Assembly: GCF_026241755.1 (NCBI RefSeq)
Contig: NZ_JAPJDA010000011.1
Coordinates: 42,732 to 106,731 of the forward strand
Source of the DNA: Salinimicrobium profundisediminis
Lineage (GTDB): Bacteria; Bacteroidota; Bacteroidia; Flavobacteriales; Flavobacteriaceae
Direction: 5' to 3'
Length of the DNA: 64,000 nt
The translations under genes were made by a program, and so were the position numbers. The first letter of the stretch is position 1. Each line of letters starts with the position of its first letter. Positions 19,483-28,902 of the stretch are shown one piece after another. The notes below the pieces were generated by a model, which had not been told where the DNA came from, did not search any database, and saw only the letters and a program-made list of their open reading frames with translations.

Positions 19483-20399
19483 TGGAGGTATTCCACAGTC
19501 ACGGAAAATTACTGATAAGCGGGGAATATGTTATTCTTGATGGCGCCACCGGTTTTGCCTTACCCACAAAGTTTGGACAAAGCCTGGAAGTCACAAACAT
19601 TGAAGAGCCTTTAATAAAGTGGAAAAGTTATGATGAGAAACAGGAAATATGGTTTAAAGACAACTTTGAAATTTCAGCTTTAACCTCTTCGGAAGCACCA
19701 CGGAAGCATGAAAAAAATGAGGTGTCAAAAATGCTATTTTTGACACTCTTTTTTGCCAGGAAAATGGCTCCGCAGAAATTTTCTGAAGGCGGATTTGAAA
19801 TCACCACAAAATCGGACTTCCCAAGAAACTGGGGCCTCGGAACATCATCGACCCTTGTTGCAAACCTTGCCAAATGGCTGAAAATTGACCCTTACGAGCT
19901 CCTGCAGCACACTTTTGGGGGCAGCGGCTATGATGTGGCAGTAGCCATGCACGAAACCGCGATCACCTTTGAAAAACATCCCTTTGAAAATAGCATTTTA
20001 AAGACCTCATTTGACCCTGCTTTTAAAGACCAGATCTTTTTTGTGCACCTAAATCAAAAACAGAACAGCCGCGAAGCCATACAGCACTACAGGCAGCAGG
20101 ACAAAACAGCCTTAAACACGGGCATTGATAAAATTTCGGCACTCACCCATAGTTTAATTAGCAGTAAAGATCTTTTGGAGTTTAAAATGCTCCTGGAAGT
20201 ACATGAGAATATTATCTCACAGCTGGTGGGGCTGCAAAAGGTCAAATCCCGCCTGTTCCCAGATTACCCGGGGGCAATAAAAAGCCTTGGCGGCTGGGGC
20301 GGTGATTTTATACTGGTCACCGGCACAGCCGAGGATATGGAATACTTCAGAAGGAAAGGCTACAACACCATCCTCTCCTATTCTGACATGATCTTATAA
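19482..20399 (+). CDS. GHMP kinase, GYDIA family (mevalonate-pathway kinase)
   Basis: A 305-residue GHMP-superfamily kinase. The N-terminal HGKLLISGEYVILDGATGFA matches mevalonate-kinase-type starts, the ATP loop is NWGLGTSSTLVANLAKW, and the GSGYDVAVA segment is the GYDIA-like signature. Coupled to HMG-CoA reductase, so it probably phosphorylates mevalonate or phosphomevalonate; which one cannot be decided here. Inside the gene, at 19722-19746, stands a 25-bp palindrome with 11-bp perfect arms (GTGTCAAAAAT / ATTTTTGACAC), read as SKMLFLT. Confidence 0.88.
   Translation: MEVFHSHGKLLISGEYVILDGATGFALPTKFGQSLEVTNIEEPLIKWKSYDEKQEIWFKDNFEISALTSSEAPRKHEKNEVSKMLFLTLFFARKMAPQKFSEGGFEITTKSDFPRNWGLGTSSTLVANLAKWLKIDPYELLQHTFGGSGYDVAVAMHETAITFEKHPFENSILKTSFDPAFKDQIFFVHLNQKQNSREAIQHYRQQDKTALNTGIDKISALTHSLISSKDLLEFKMLLEVHENIISQLVGLQKVKSRLFPDYPGAIKSLGGWGGDFILVTGTAEDMEYFRRKGYNTILSYSDMIL
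19722..19746. repeat. Dispersed palindrome copy inside the GHMP kinase gene
   Basis: Perfect 11-bp arms GTGTCAAAAAT and ATTTTTGACAC around GCT. It is one of about 17 copies of the same palindrome in the window (see findings) and is fully embedded in coding sequence. Confidence 0.85.
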
Positions 20400-20462
20400 A
20401 GGCTTTACCTCCCCCAAAGTATTATTTAAATAAAACCTTTTTACATCACCACATAAAATGAA

Positions 20463-20488
20463 AAAAGCCCTTCAAATGAAGGGCTTTT
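20463..20488. terminator. Bidirectional terminator between convergent operons
   Basis: A 12-bp perfect stem (AAAAGCCCTTCA / TGAAGGGCTTTT) with an AA loop, placed between the ends of the GHMP kinase gene (plus) and ppiD (minus). T-rich on both strands. Confidence 0.85.
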
Positions 20489-20512
20489 CTTATATATTTT
20501 TCTAACAGGATC

Positions 20513-22633
20513 CTAGTAGAACCTTGCGCGGTTATCTTCAATTTCTGCAGATTCTTTAAGCGCCTGGAAAACCTCAGTGTTCACAGTTATGCGTCGGGCA
20601 GAAGCCTCTCTTGCAGCATAAGGACGATAAGATTCCATTTGAGGAGCGTCATTTTTTTGAAGTACTTTCACTACAAAAACTCCTTTTTCACCCTCTAGAG
20701 GACTGCTGGTTTCACCACTTTCAAGTCCGAAAGCTGCTCCCACAACTTTTGGCTCACTTCCAACACCTGGAAGGGTTGGGCTATTGCGGTTCACTGCGTT
20801 TGCAGTATTTACCTGCACTCCCTGCTTTTGGGCGATGGCCTGAAGATCGCTTCCGCTGATCTCAGATTTTATAATCTCAGCTTTCTTTTGCTTCTGAAGA
20901 ATTGGAATAACGGTTGCAGACGCAGCTTCAGCCGATTTAAGGCCACCTTTATTCAATCCGGTAACCTGCGCCACCACATATCCTGAAGGAACTTCAAATC
21001 TTCTAATATCTCCAACTTCAACTTCTTCTTCAAATGCCCACTGCACAATTCTTCTCTGCGCCCCAATACCTGGGATATTTTCTTCGAGTTGTTTAATTTC
21101 TTTTACCGGTCTCACTTCTTTTCCTCCCTCTTTTGCAAGATCAGCAAAGTTGCCATCTTTTGCACCGAGTTCAAATTTTGTCACTTCAGCAAAAAGCTCG
21201 TTTGATGTTTTTTCTGAAGGCTGGATAGCCCTTGAAACAGTTGCCAGTTTAACAGCTTTTTCTTTTTCAGTTTGCTCCTGGATGTGGATCACGTGGTATC
21301 CAAATTGAGTTTCAACTACTCCTATAGATCCTTCGTTATTATTAAACACGAAATCATTGAATGGAGGCACCATTGCTCCAGGACCAAACCAGCCAAGCTG
21401 ACCTGCATCTTCTTTGTTGGAAGCATCGGCAGAGAATTCTGAAGCAAGTTCAGCAAACTTGTCTTTGTTACCTTTTACTACGTTAGCAAGGCTATCAGCC
21501 AATTGCTGCGCCTGCTCTTTACTCCTGGTCACCTGTCCTCCTACCGGAGAACCCTGCCATGATACAAGAATGTGTCTTGCTTTCGCAGAATCTGGAATCT
21601 GAGCAGTTTCAACTACTCTCGCCAGCCTGTAAGAACCATTGAACTTAAATGGACCGTACACTTCTCCTTCATTCAGGTTGAACAAAGAATCTGCATGATC
21701 TACAGGTAATTGGTTTTTGAACACGAACCTGTCCTGGAATTTTTCATCAGATCTTTCATTAACGAGAGTTTCCCAGTTTCTGGTTGTTGCAAAACCTTCA
21801 ACCGTATCGCTGGTATTGGTTGCAGCGTTGAATTCAACTTTATCATTAAGAAGTCCCAGCAGCTCATTCTTCACTTCAGCTTCATCTTCAACAGAAGCAG
21901 TTTCTTCATAAAGAACGTACTGGATATCCCGTGTAGCTTCAGTTTTAAACTGTCCCGGATGTGCTTTTACGTAGTCTCTGATCTCATCTTTAGAAATTTC
22001 TACCTGTGAGTCTTCAACTGTAGTGTAGGGAATGTGAACAAACTCCATGTCTACATTATCGTTAGTAAACCTGTAAGCCTGCTCGCCTTCAAGAAGCGTT
22101 GCCCCTACCCCGGCACGAACCAGGTTAAGATAGATTTGCTCTCTGGCAGTTTCGGCAAGACTGGTTTCAAAATCTAACCATTGCTGATATGCCTGGGGAG
22201 AAGTAGATCTTAAAGTAGCTACATATTCTCTTAATTTGGCTTCATCAAAAACTCCGGCCTCGTTAGTGAAATTAGGATTGTTTGCCAGTTCCCTTCTCAT
22301 CATCTCTTTCACCTGAGCTTCTTCTACACGAATACCCAGCTCTTCAAACTGCTCTTGCATAAGCGTTCTACGAACGTTCATTTCCCAAACCTGGTTCACA
22401 ACTTGTGCAGTGGTCGCATTTTGACCCATGTTACGCTGCAAAGACTCAACCTGACGGGCAAACTGCTCTCTATCAATGTCCTCACCATTAATTGTCGCTA
22501 TGGTATTCTGTGATTTCTGAGAAACCATCCCTCCGTTCCTAATCACATCGGCTAAAACGAATGAGAAAAGTGCCAAAGCAATGATCACGATAAGGAAGAC
22601 CGAACGTTGTCTTATTGAATTTAATACTGCCAT
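20513..22633 (-). CDS. ppiD: Membrane-anchored periplasmic peptidyl-prolyl isomerase (PpiD/SurA type)
   Basis: A 706-residue protein: one N-terminal membrane helix (SVFLIVIIALALFSFVLADV), a SurA_N-like chaperone domain (roughly residues 40-190), a parvulin domain beginning near KARHILVSWQG with GPGAMVPPFNDFVF and a FGYHVIHI end, and a long C-terminal region. This is the PpiD layout, a chaperone for proteins leaving the Sec channel. It ends a minus-strand envelope operon; the gap of 97 bp to the CNNM gene may hold an extra promoter. A bidirectional terminator follows. Confidence 0.92.
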   Translation of the reverse strand: MAVLNSIRQRSVFLIVIIALALFSFVLADVIRNGGMVSQKSQNTIATINGEDIDREQFARQVESLQRNMGQNATTAQVVNQVWEMNVRRTLMQEQFEELGIRVEEAQVKEMMRRELANNPNFTNEAGVFDEAKLREYVATLRSTSPQAYQQWLDFETSLAETAREQIYLNLVRAGVGATLLEGEQAYRFTNDNVDMEFVHIPYTTVEDSQVEISKDEIRDYVKAHPGQFKTEATRDIQYVLYEETASVEDEAEVKNELLGLLNDKVEFNAATNTSDTVEGFATTRNWETLVNERSDEKFQDRFVFKNQLPVDHADSLFNLNEGEVYGPFKFNGSYRLARVVETAQIPDSAKARHILVSWQGSPVGGQVTRSKEQAQQLADSLANVVKGNKDKFAELASEFSADASNKEDAGQLGWFGPGAMVPPFNDFVFNNNEGSIGVVETQFGYHVIHIQEQTEKEKAVKLATVSRAIQPSEKTSNELFAEVTKFELGAKDGNFADLAKEGGKEVRPVKEIKQLEENIPGIGAQRRIVQWAFEEEVEVGDIRRFEVPSGYVVAQVTGLNKGGLKSAEAASATVIPILQKQKKAEIIKSEISGSDLQAIAQKQGVQVNTANAVNRNSPTLPGVGSEPKVVGAAFGLESGETSSPLEGEKGVFVVKVLQKNDAPQMESYRPYAAREASARRITVNTEVFQALKESAEIEDNRARFY

Positions 22634-22730
22634 TATCTTATAATTAATTCTAAAATATAGGGGGCGAAAATAACGTTTTTAGCTTTACTAAAAAACTATA
22701 AATCTTCAAAATGTGAGGAAAAACTAAAAA

Positions 22731-24017
22731 TTAATCGTTTGGGTTCACGATCACCTCTACAAGCTCAATCCTTGTGTTGGAAACTTCTTTGATATAAAAG
22801 GTAAAACTATCAATTTCAACGACTCCGTCCTTTGGCGGAATTTCTTCGGTGTGATCAAGAATATAACCGCCCAGGGTCTCATAATTCTCTCCTATGGGAA
22901 TGTCCAGCTTATAGTTCTCATTGAGATAATCTACCTCCAAACGGGCTGCAAAAAGGTACTTATTCTCCTCAAGTTTTTCTTCTATAAGAATTACAGGATC
23001 GTGCTCATCTTCTATTTCTCCAAACAGCTCTTCCACGATATCTTCTACGGTCATCATTCCACTGGTGCCGCCATATTCATCTATCACCACCGCAATACTC
23101 TTCCTTTTTTTGATAAGGATATTAAGAACATCTTTCACCAGCATGGTCTCGGGCACAAAGACTACCGGCAACAGGATAGATTTTATGGTAGGCGGTTTTT
23201 TGAAAAGCTCAAAGGAATGGATATAACCAATAATGTCGTCAATATTCTCCCGGTACACCAGGATCTTAGACAGCCCCGTTGCGGTGAAAGTCTCCACCAG
23301 CTCCCGCGGATCGGTAGTAATGTCTACAGCCACGATCTCTGTACGGGGAATCATAACTTCCCTGGATTTTACTTCGGAAAATTCGAGGGCATTCTGAAAG
23401 ATCTGTATTTCGGAATCTACCTCCTGGTCGTGCTCAATCTTGTCCATTTGCTCAGAAATATAATTTCCGAGTTCCACCTTTGTGAAAGCCAATTGCACTT
23501 CATCTCCCTGGGTTTTAAAGAACCTTTTCAAAACGAGATCTGAAACCCATATCACAAAAGAGGATATAAAACTGAAGAGCAGGTAAAATAAATAGGCAGG
23601 TACGGCAAAGAACTTCAGAAAGAAATTGGCATAGATTTGGAAGAACACTTTGGGTAAAAATTCCGCAGTAAGCAGAATAATAAGTGTGGAAATAACGGTT
23701 TGAGTGAGAAGGCTGAGATTTGTAAGCAGGTAAACTACTATTTCATTGCTAAAGTGATCGGGTGTGAGCCATGCCATTAAGAGATCTCCCATAAAAAACC
23801 CGTAGATAACCAGGGCAATGTTATTGCCCACCAGCATAGTAGCAATAAACTTTGAAGGTTTACGGGTAAGACGGGTAAGTATTTTGGCTAAAAAATCATT
23901 CTGCTTCTTCTCAATTTCAACATGAATCTTGTTGGCAGACACATAAGCGATCTCCATACCCGAAAAGAAAGCTGAAAGAATAAGGGAACACAGAATAATA
24001 ACGATCTCGAAGGCCAT
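22731..24017 (-). CDS. CNNM/CorC-type membrane protein with CBS pair
   Basis: A 428-residue protein of the former hemolysin C family: an N-terminal CNNM (DUF21) membrane domain (residues about 1-190, with MLVGNNIALVIYG), two CBS domains (around EVMIPRTEIVAVDI and IAVVIDEYGGTSGMMTVEDIVEELFGEIEDE) and a C-terminal CorC/HlyC transporter-associated domain. Such proteins are linked to magnesium or cobalt export. GldE of gliding bacteria belongs to the same family but normally sits by gldD, which is absent here. It starts 5 bp after a small membrane gene. Confidence 0.88.
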   Translation of the reverse strand: MAFEIVIILCSLILSAFFSGMEIAYVSANKIHVEIEKKQNDFLAKILTRLTRKPSKFIATMLVGNNIALVIYGFFMGDLLMAWLTPDHFSNEIVVYLLTNLSLLTQTVISTLIILLTAEFLPKVFFQIYANFFLKFFAVPAYLFYLLFSFISSFVIWVSDLVLKRFFKTQGDEVQLAFTKVELGNYISEQMDKIEHDQEVDSEIQIFQNALEFSEVKSREVMIPRTEIVAVDITTDPRELVETFTATGLSKILVYRENIDDIIGYIHSFELFKKPPTIKSILLPVVFVPETMLVKDVLNILIKKRKSIAVVIDEYGGTSGMMTVEDIVEELFGEIEDEHDPVILIEEKLEENKYLFAARLEVDYLNENYKLDIPIGENYETLGGYILDHTEEIPPKDGVVEIDSFTFYIKEVSNTRIELVEVIVNPND

Positions 24018-24022
24018 AGTAC

Positions 24023-24211
24023 CTATTTCCTGTTATCGTACTTGTGCCTGAAATGTCTTCTAAAGAAGAACATGAATATGGCTATCACCACAAAGAAAAG
24101 GAAGAGATAGGCCTGGTTGCGTTGATCATTCCAAATGACCACAGCCTCGTAAAGAAAGAACGCTGCGGCTGCCAGGTAGGCAAATTCAAAAAACTTCGAA
24201 AATTTTATCAT
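24023..24211 (-). CDS. Small two-helix membrane protein
   Basis: A 62-residue protein with two hydrophobic segments (FEFAYLAAAAFFLYEAVVIW and AYLFLFFVVIAIFMFFF) and a basic tail (RRHFRHKYDNRK). It overlaps lptC by 4 bp and precedes the CNNM gene by 5 bp, so it is a real operon member. No family is recognised; a gene of this kind is typical at this place in Flavobacteriia. Confidence 0.75.
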   Translation of the reverse strand: MIKFSKFFEFAYLAAAAFFLYEAVVIWNDQRNQAYLFLFFVVIAIFMFFFRRHFRHKYDNRK

Positions 24212-24774
24212 TGTTTGTCTTCTTCTAAAATTTGCACCCCAACATTTGATCTTGAACGGAAATTAGTGAATTCCTGATTGCTATCAAAACCCTTTCCTTC
24301 ATTGATCGCTCCATTCTTGAACCTGATGGTGTTAGGATGATCTGTAAAAACCCAGTTTCTCACCTGGTCCCAATAAAGCTGATCTGCAGTGAGCTTTGTG
24401 CTATCACTGGTCACCACCACCACATCACCCTGCAAATCTATAAGCCCTGTCTCATTATAAACAATACCATAATTGGCAGTTATGGTATTCTTTTGTTGGT
24501 TCTCGTCAAAAAATTCTACGATAACACCATCAGGAAATTCGCGATAGGGAAAAGCTTTGTTTGAAAAATCCCTCATGGTTTCACTTCTAAGAGTAGCCAC
24601 CACCTTTCCGGAATCAACATACTTCATGTTAATTCCCACCCCTATAGATTGCGGTGCATCTTCGGGGATCTCCATTTGCCTAACGCCTTTCAAATTCCCC
24701 TCACAAGAAAAAAGCATTGTCACAACAAGGGTTGTGACAATGCTTTTAAAAAATATCCTGTATGTAAATTTCAT
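24208..24774 (-). CDS. lptC: LPS export periplasmic protein LptC
   Basis: A 188-residue lipoprotein-like protein (VVTMLFSCEG) with an LptC/OstA-type beta-jellyroll: repeated strands such as ADQLYWDQVRNWVFTDH and TITANYGIVYNETGLIDLQGDVVVV, which also occur in LptA. LptC passes lipopolysaccharide from the LptBFG transporter to LptA. It sits 1 bp after the TPR gene and overlaps the next gene by 4 bp. Confidence 0.87.
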   Translation of the reverse strand: MKFTYRIFFKSIVTTLVVTMLFSCEGNLKGVRQMEIPEDAPQSIGVGINMKYVDSGKVVATLRSETMRDFSNKAFPYREFPDGVIVEFFDENQQKNTITANYGIVYNETGLIDLQGDVVVVTSDSTKLTADQLYWDQVRNWVFTDHPNTIRFKNGAINEGKGFDSNQEFTNFRSRSNVGVQILEEDKQ

Positions 24775-24775
24775 A

Positions 24776-26146
24776 CTACAAATTAGGTACGCGAATGCTT
24801 TCTCCTATCCAACATCCAATGTTGATGGTTTTACCCTGCATGTCATTCTGGAAGATATCGCTACGTTGTGGTGCTCTACCCCTGTATGCAGATGCAGTCT
24901 CATTAGCAGTACTGCTTATTGACGGATCAACTCTTGCGGCTCTCTCGGCATATTCTGCAGCTTTCCAGTATACAGCTCTTTTTTCAAAAGCAGTATTTCC
25001 ACAGTTGTTTGCACTTTGAGCGATCATGTTAGAGATTTGGAGGTAAGCCCTACCAAATGATGGTTTTGAGCTTATAGCCTTACGATACATATTTCTGGCC
25101 TGCCCAAACTGGCCTTTATCTTTGTACTGGTTCGCAATCTTGTAATAAATACTTGCTCTTGCAGATGGGTCTTTTTGCAGTTCGGCTGCCTGGTTGTAAT
25201 ATTCAAGCGCTTTACTTTGGTTTCCATTTGCTTCGGCTAATTGACCAAGAGAGTAAGCAGAACTTGCAGATGGCTCTAATTTATGAAGAGCTTCAGACAC
25301 CTTTACAAAAAGTGGATCTTCAGTACAATCTTTTGCAGACAACCTGCTATTCACTCGCTTCAACCATTCAGTATCACCGTTTTTAGCTTCAAAATCTTTG
25401 CTGTAAAGCGGGATAAGGTTAGTACAATCTGCACGTTGACCAAGTTTTGCGTTGATACTTCCTTTTACAGCACTATAGGCTACAAGGTTTTTCTCATATG
25501 CATTAAGTCTTGCCTTATCTTTAGAAGAAAGCTCTTCTCCAGCCTCCTGCTTTTCAATTAAGCTAGCTAAAGACTCAGCAGTCTCATTCTCCTGCTCTTC
25601 AAGTTTGGCGATAACAACATCATATTTGTCAAAAACCTCCTGAAGATCTTTTTTACCGGAATCCTGCAACTCTACCAACAGGTAGAAGTAAGTATACAGT
25701 GACTTGGCATTGAGACTGTTTGGATCTGCTTCAAAAGCTTTATCAAAAGCCTCATATTGCTCTTCAGTTGAACCCAGTTTTACATCAAACATGAGCTGCG
25801 CGATATCGGCATTAACATCTCCTGCATCGGTCTTTGCAGGGAAATGCTGCAAACGCTCTTTATATAATTTTATAAGCTCCTGCGCTACGCTTTCTTTCTC
25901 AGCATCGGGTGCATTGTCAAGGCGATCTTTCAATATCCTTTCTCCGTACTGATAGGTTGCTATATGATAGGAAGGACATTCCTCTCTTAAGGTTTGAATT
26001 CTGGTCCAGGCCGCATCATAGTTTTTTGCCTTTGCATCGCTATAGGCCAGGGCTGCTGTGGTGGCACATTCCTGATTAGCCTGTGCCTGCAAGGCCCCTG
26101 TTCCCAGAACAACCCCTGAAAGAAATAATATTACCTTGGTTTTCAT
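24776..26146 (-). CDS. Secreted tetratricopeptide-repeat protein
   Basis: A 456-residue protein with a signal peptide (cleavage near GALQAQA) and TPR units, clearest at residues about 300-400 (ASSAYSLGQLAEANGNQSKALEYYNQA, then ASIYYKIANQYKDKGQFGQARNMYRKAI). It is periplasmic or outer-membrane associated and likely a scaffold. It lies between a beta-barrel gene and lptC, so a role in envelope assembly is plausible but unproven. Confidence 0.85.
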   Translation of the reverse strand: MKTKVILFLSGVVLGTGALQAQANQECATTAALAYSDAKAKNYDAAWTRIQTLREECPSYHIATYQYGERILKDRLDNAPDAEKESVAQELIKLYKERLQHFPAKTDAGDVNADIAQLMFDVKLGSTEEQYEAFDKAFEADPNSLNAKSLYTYFYLLVELQDSGKKDLQEVFDKYDVVIAKLEEQENETAESLASLIEKQEAGEELSSKDKARLNAYEKNLVAYSAVKGSINAKLGQRADCTNLIPLYSKDFEAKNGDTEWLKRVNSRLSAKDCTEDPLFVKVSEALHKLEPSASSAYSLGQLAEANGNQSKALEYYNQAAELQKDPSARASIYYKIANQYKDKGQFGQARNMYRKAISSKPSFGRAYLQISNMIAQSANNCGNTAFEKRAVYWKAAEYAERAARVDPSISSTANETASAYRGRAPQRSDIFQNDMQGKTINIGCWIGESIRVPNL

Positions 26147-26180
26147 AGTATAAGTTTTATTCCTGATTAATAGTTTGTGA

Positions 26181-27428
26181 TTATTCGAATCTTCTTTTGA
26201 TAAACCACCTGTCGTTCAACGAGAGGCTTATCATAGCATTAAAAAAGTTTTCCTGGATTAATCCGGCGCTTGTTGTACCGCGCTGTCCATACTCAAATCC
26301 CAGATTAATGTTGGTCAACATCCTTCCTGCTGGTAGTCCTAAACCAAAAGCTATGCCAAACTCATTAATAGACTCTCCATTAAGGTGAAGCCCGGTCTCT
26401 TCCATACGAAGACCCCCACGATATACAATTCGGCTAAAGTAGCTGGTAAGAGAGTTATAGTTGGGAATGAAAAATCCTCCAATTTTATATTTAGAAGCCT
26501 GTTCAAATGACGCTCCTTCTATTGCAAAGGCACGGTTGCTGTAATCTCCCGCTTCGGTTGTAGAAAATTCTCCTCCTAAAAACCATTTATGAGGCCGTCC
26601 TACTCCTGCTCCTATACTAAAGCTTGAAGGCAAAACAAAATCTGACGCAGGCTCAGAAACATCACGACTATCTACAGTAATCTCCCTGCCGTCAACCCCT
26701 AACAATATCGTGGCAAGCTCTCTTTGGTTGTCTGTTTTCAAAGTAGTTTCGGGCGTGTAGTACGCCCCCATTTTAAACTGCAGGCTTTCAGTGAGCATCC
26801 TCTCGTAATCAAGCCCGATTTTATAAGTGAAACCACTAAGGTCACTTCTGTTTATTTCCCGGGAGCTATATTGCACATCTTCGCGTACCAGTATGCTTTT
26901 ATTCTGAATATTTCCGAAGTTATAACTAGCGTCTACGCCAATATTGATATTTGAGGTTATTTGATAACCCGCAGCGAGAAAGACCCGGTTAAGACCACCT
27001 TTTCCTGTATACCTGTTTCCTATCCCTTCGTCCTGATTGATATCATCTATGTTATAACCCACAGAAGAATAAGGTACCAATCCAAATGCAAAACCAAATT
27101 TACCCGTTGGAATTCCCACAGCTAAATAATCAAGCGAACTTGAACTAGCATTTTCACTCTCGTCTCCACTCTTTATCTCAACAGAATTGCCACTCAGTCC
27201 AACTGTATAAGTAGTTAACCTAAGCCTGCCCAGTGCTGCCGGGTTTTGCAGGTTGACATGAATACTATCTGAGAAAATGCTGAGACCACCCATTGATCTG
27301 TTTTCTACGGTACCTTTGAAGGTGTTTAATCCCAGCCCGTAAAAAGAATAAGGTGAGGAAGTTCGCTCCTGAGCGGTCGTAATCACTGAAAATAAAATGA
27401 ATACGATTATAAACAATCGTTTTGTCAT
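26181..27428 (-). CDS. Outer-membrane beta-barrel protein, function unknown
   Basis: A 415-residue protein with a signal peptide (IIVFILFSVITTAQ) followed by alternating amphipathic strands ending in SLNDRWFIKRRFE, as expected for a beta-barrel. The start, ERTSSPYSFYGLGLNTFKG, is typical of Bacteroidota OMPs distantly related to FadL/OmpP1 channels. It overlaps coaX by 4 bp and precedes the TPR gene by 34 bp. The substrate cannot be inferred. Confidence 0.8.
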   Translation of the reverse strand: MTKRLFIIVFILFSVITTAQERTSSPYSFYGLGLNTFKGTVENRSMGGLSIFSDSIHVNLQNPAALGRLRLTTYTVGLSGNSVEIKSGDESENASSSSLDYLAVGIPTGKFGFAFGLVPYSSVGYNIDDINQDEGIGNRYTGKGGLNRVFLAAGYQITSNINIGVDASYNFGNIQNKSILVREDVQYSSREINRSDLSGFTYKIGLDYERMLTESLQFKMGAYYTPETTLKTDNQRELATILLGVDGREITVDSRDVSEPASDFVLPSSFSIGAGVGRPHKWFLGGEFSTTEAGDYSNRAFAIEGASFEQASKYKIGGFFIPNYNSLTSYFSRIVYRGGLRMEETGLHLNGESINEFGIAFGLGLPAGRMLTNINLGFEYGQRGTTSAGLIQENFFNAMISLSLNDRWFIKRRFE

Positions 27429-28156
27429 TGATCGATATTAAATTCGAGAATAAAATTTAAACCCTCCAACAAGAAATTGGAGTTCGCAAATATGCCATTT
27501 TTTAAGTTTCCAGACAAGAAAGTTGCATCTCCACCGGTAATTATAACTATTAAATTGTTATATTTTTCTTTATACTTACCAATTATCCCCTCAATTTCCA
27601 TGAGCGTGCCATTTACAACACCCGAAGTTATTGAGGAAGTGGTGGAATCACCAATTAATTCATGTCCTTCTCCTGCTTCTACTAACGGAAGATTTGCCGT
27701 AAAATTATTTAGTGCCAAAAATCGCATTTTTAAGCCCGGAGAAATTCCGCCGCCCAGGTATTCTTCTCTGGCAGTTTTAAAGTCGTAGGTAATGCAGGTG
27801 CCGGCGTCTATCACCAATACATTCTTACCTGCATGGTATTTTACGGCAGCAGCGATTAGAGCTTTCCTGTCGTTCCCCAAAGTAGCAGGTGTTCCATAGT
27901 TATTTTTGAAGGGTAGCAGGGTTTCTGCGGAAAGCTCTACAACCCTAACCGATTTTTCAGCTCCTTCAGGAAGCTTCCATTTTGCCGAAGACACGTTGGA
28001 AACCACTAAATTTTTGATTCCCGGATGAAGTTTCAGGATTTCAGAAATTTTTTTATTTAAATCGGATTTATCTGCTGAAATTTTCAGAAGGATTTCATCC
28101 TGCTGAAAAACAGCCAGTTTAGCAATTGTATTGCCTATATCAACAACGAGATTCAT
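27425..28156 (-). CDS. coaX: Type III pantothenate kinase
   Basis: A 243-residue CoaX, catalysing the first step of coenzyme A synthesis. Motifs: NLVVDIGNTIAKLAVF (phosphate-binding), YGTPATLGNDRKALIAAA, VLVIDAGTCITYDF and GGGISPGLKMRFLAL. Length fits. It begins the minus-strand operon that runs through the beta-barrel, TPR, LptC and CNNM genes to ppiD. A degenerate copy of the dispersed palindrome falls at the KMRFLAL codons. Confidence 0.94.
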   Translation of the reverse strand: MNLVVDIGNTIAKLAVFQQDEILLKISADKSDLNKKISEILKLHPGIKNLVVSNVSSAKWKLPEGAEKSVRVVELSAETLLPFKNNYGTPATLGNDRKALIAAAVKYHAGKNVLVIDAGTCITYDFKTAREEYLGGGISPGLKMRFLALNNFTANLPLVEAGEGHELIGDSTTSSITSGVVNGTLMEIEGIIGKYKEKYNNLIVIITGGDATFLSGNLKNGIFANSNFLLEGLNFILEFNIDQ

Positions 28157-28207
28157 GGCAGTTATTTGAAAAAGCTAAAGTACAAAAGCATTTTTTTTCA
28201 ATTTCCC

Positions 28208-28238
28208 TTGGGAGATATTAAATTTGAATATATATTTG
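28208..28238 (+). promoter_or_regulatory. Candidate promoter of tRNA-Phe
   Basis: TTG at 28208, a 20-bp gap, then TATATTTG at 28231, matching the Bacteroidota TTG-N19/21-TAnnTTTG pattern. It stands 36 bp before the tRNA. Confidence 0.6.
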
Positions 28239-28274
28239 CACCCGCTTACTACAAGGTAAGCCGCTTTAAACACT

Positions 28275-28350
28275 GGTGCCTTAGCTCAGTTGGTAGAGCA
28301 AAGGACTGAAAATCCTTGTGTCCCTGGTTCGATTCCTGGAGGCACCACCA
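28275..28350 (+). tRNA. tRNA-Phe (anticodon GAA)
   Basis: A 76-nt cloverleaf: acceptor GGTGCCT pairs with AGGCACC, the D arm contains TAGCTCAGTTGGTAGAGCA, the anticodon stem AAGGA/TCCTT closes the loop CTGAAAA with anticodon GAA at 28308-28310, and the T arm has GGTTCGATTCC. Discriminator A and an encoded CCA end. Confidence 0.97.
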
Positions 28351-28358
28351 TCAAAGCA

Positions 28359-28388
28359 GAAACCCTCAAATGAAAATTTGAGGGTTTC
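28359..28388 (+). terminator. Terminator after tRNA-Phe
   Basis: A 13-bp perfect stem (GAAACCCTCAAAT / ATTTGAGGGTTTC) with a GAAA tetraloop, then a short T run, 8 bp after the tRNA. Confidence 0.85.
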
Positions 28389-28467
28389 TTTATGCCTTAA
28401 GACTTCAGACCATTTCGGGGATCAAGGGATCATGATCCATTAAAACTACTAATTGAGATAGGAAGTT

Positions 28468-28834
28468 CTATTGGCTGCTTAAATTTTCAAAATAATCACT
28501 GATTATCCAACTACCACTACTGCTAAATATGGTAATTCCTACATACCCATTACCGGATAAAAGAACTAATCTCTCATCATTAGGTAAATCTACCTCATAA
28601 TGATTAGAACCATTGAAGTATTCATTTTTCACCCTCCGTTATTCTCTTTTTTCCTTCGTCAGTCTCAATTTCTAAATAGGAATGATGAATCTTTGCAATC
28701 TTTTCTGTTTGAACTCCCTCATATTCTCCTCTAAATACTTCAGGAATATCTAAACTTCCCGAAGTATTATCTGAATCGTTGGAACAAGATAAGCTAAGAA
28801 CAAACACCAACAATAAAATACTTTTTTTTATCAT
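28468..28834 (-). pseudogene. Small lipoprotein gene broken by a frameshift
   Basis: The first frame gives 70 residues with signal peptide and lipobox (VLSLSCSN), then stops (TGA, complement of 28622-28624). The next frame stays open for about 50 more codons with coding-like composition (NEYFNGSNHYEVDLPNDE, LVLLSGNGYVGITIF) to a TAG at 28468-28470. Adding one A to the A5 run at 28625-28629 joins them into a single protein of about 122 residues (ITEGEKNEYFNG). It may be a true mutation, a sequencing slip in a homopolymer or slippage. The family is not recognised. Confidence 0.7.
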
Positions 28835-28902
28835 AACATCATTAATGCTTAAGCCGAAGACAATACTATCATACTAGTATTGCTGTTTCATTTCATTATA
28901 AA

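Noticed and set aside
22851..23543. 230-codon open frame opposite the CNNM gene
   Set aside because: It is a shadow of a well-supported gene with CBS domains and has no protein-like features of its own.
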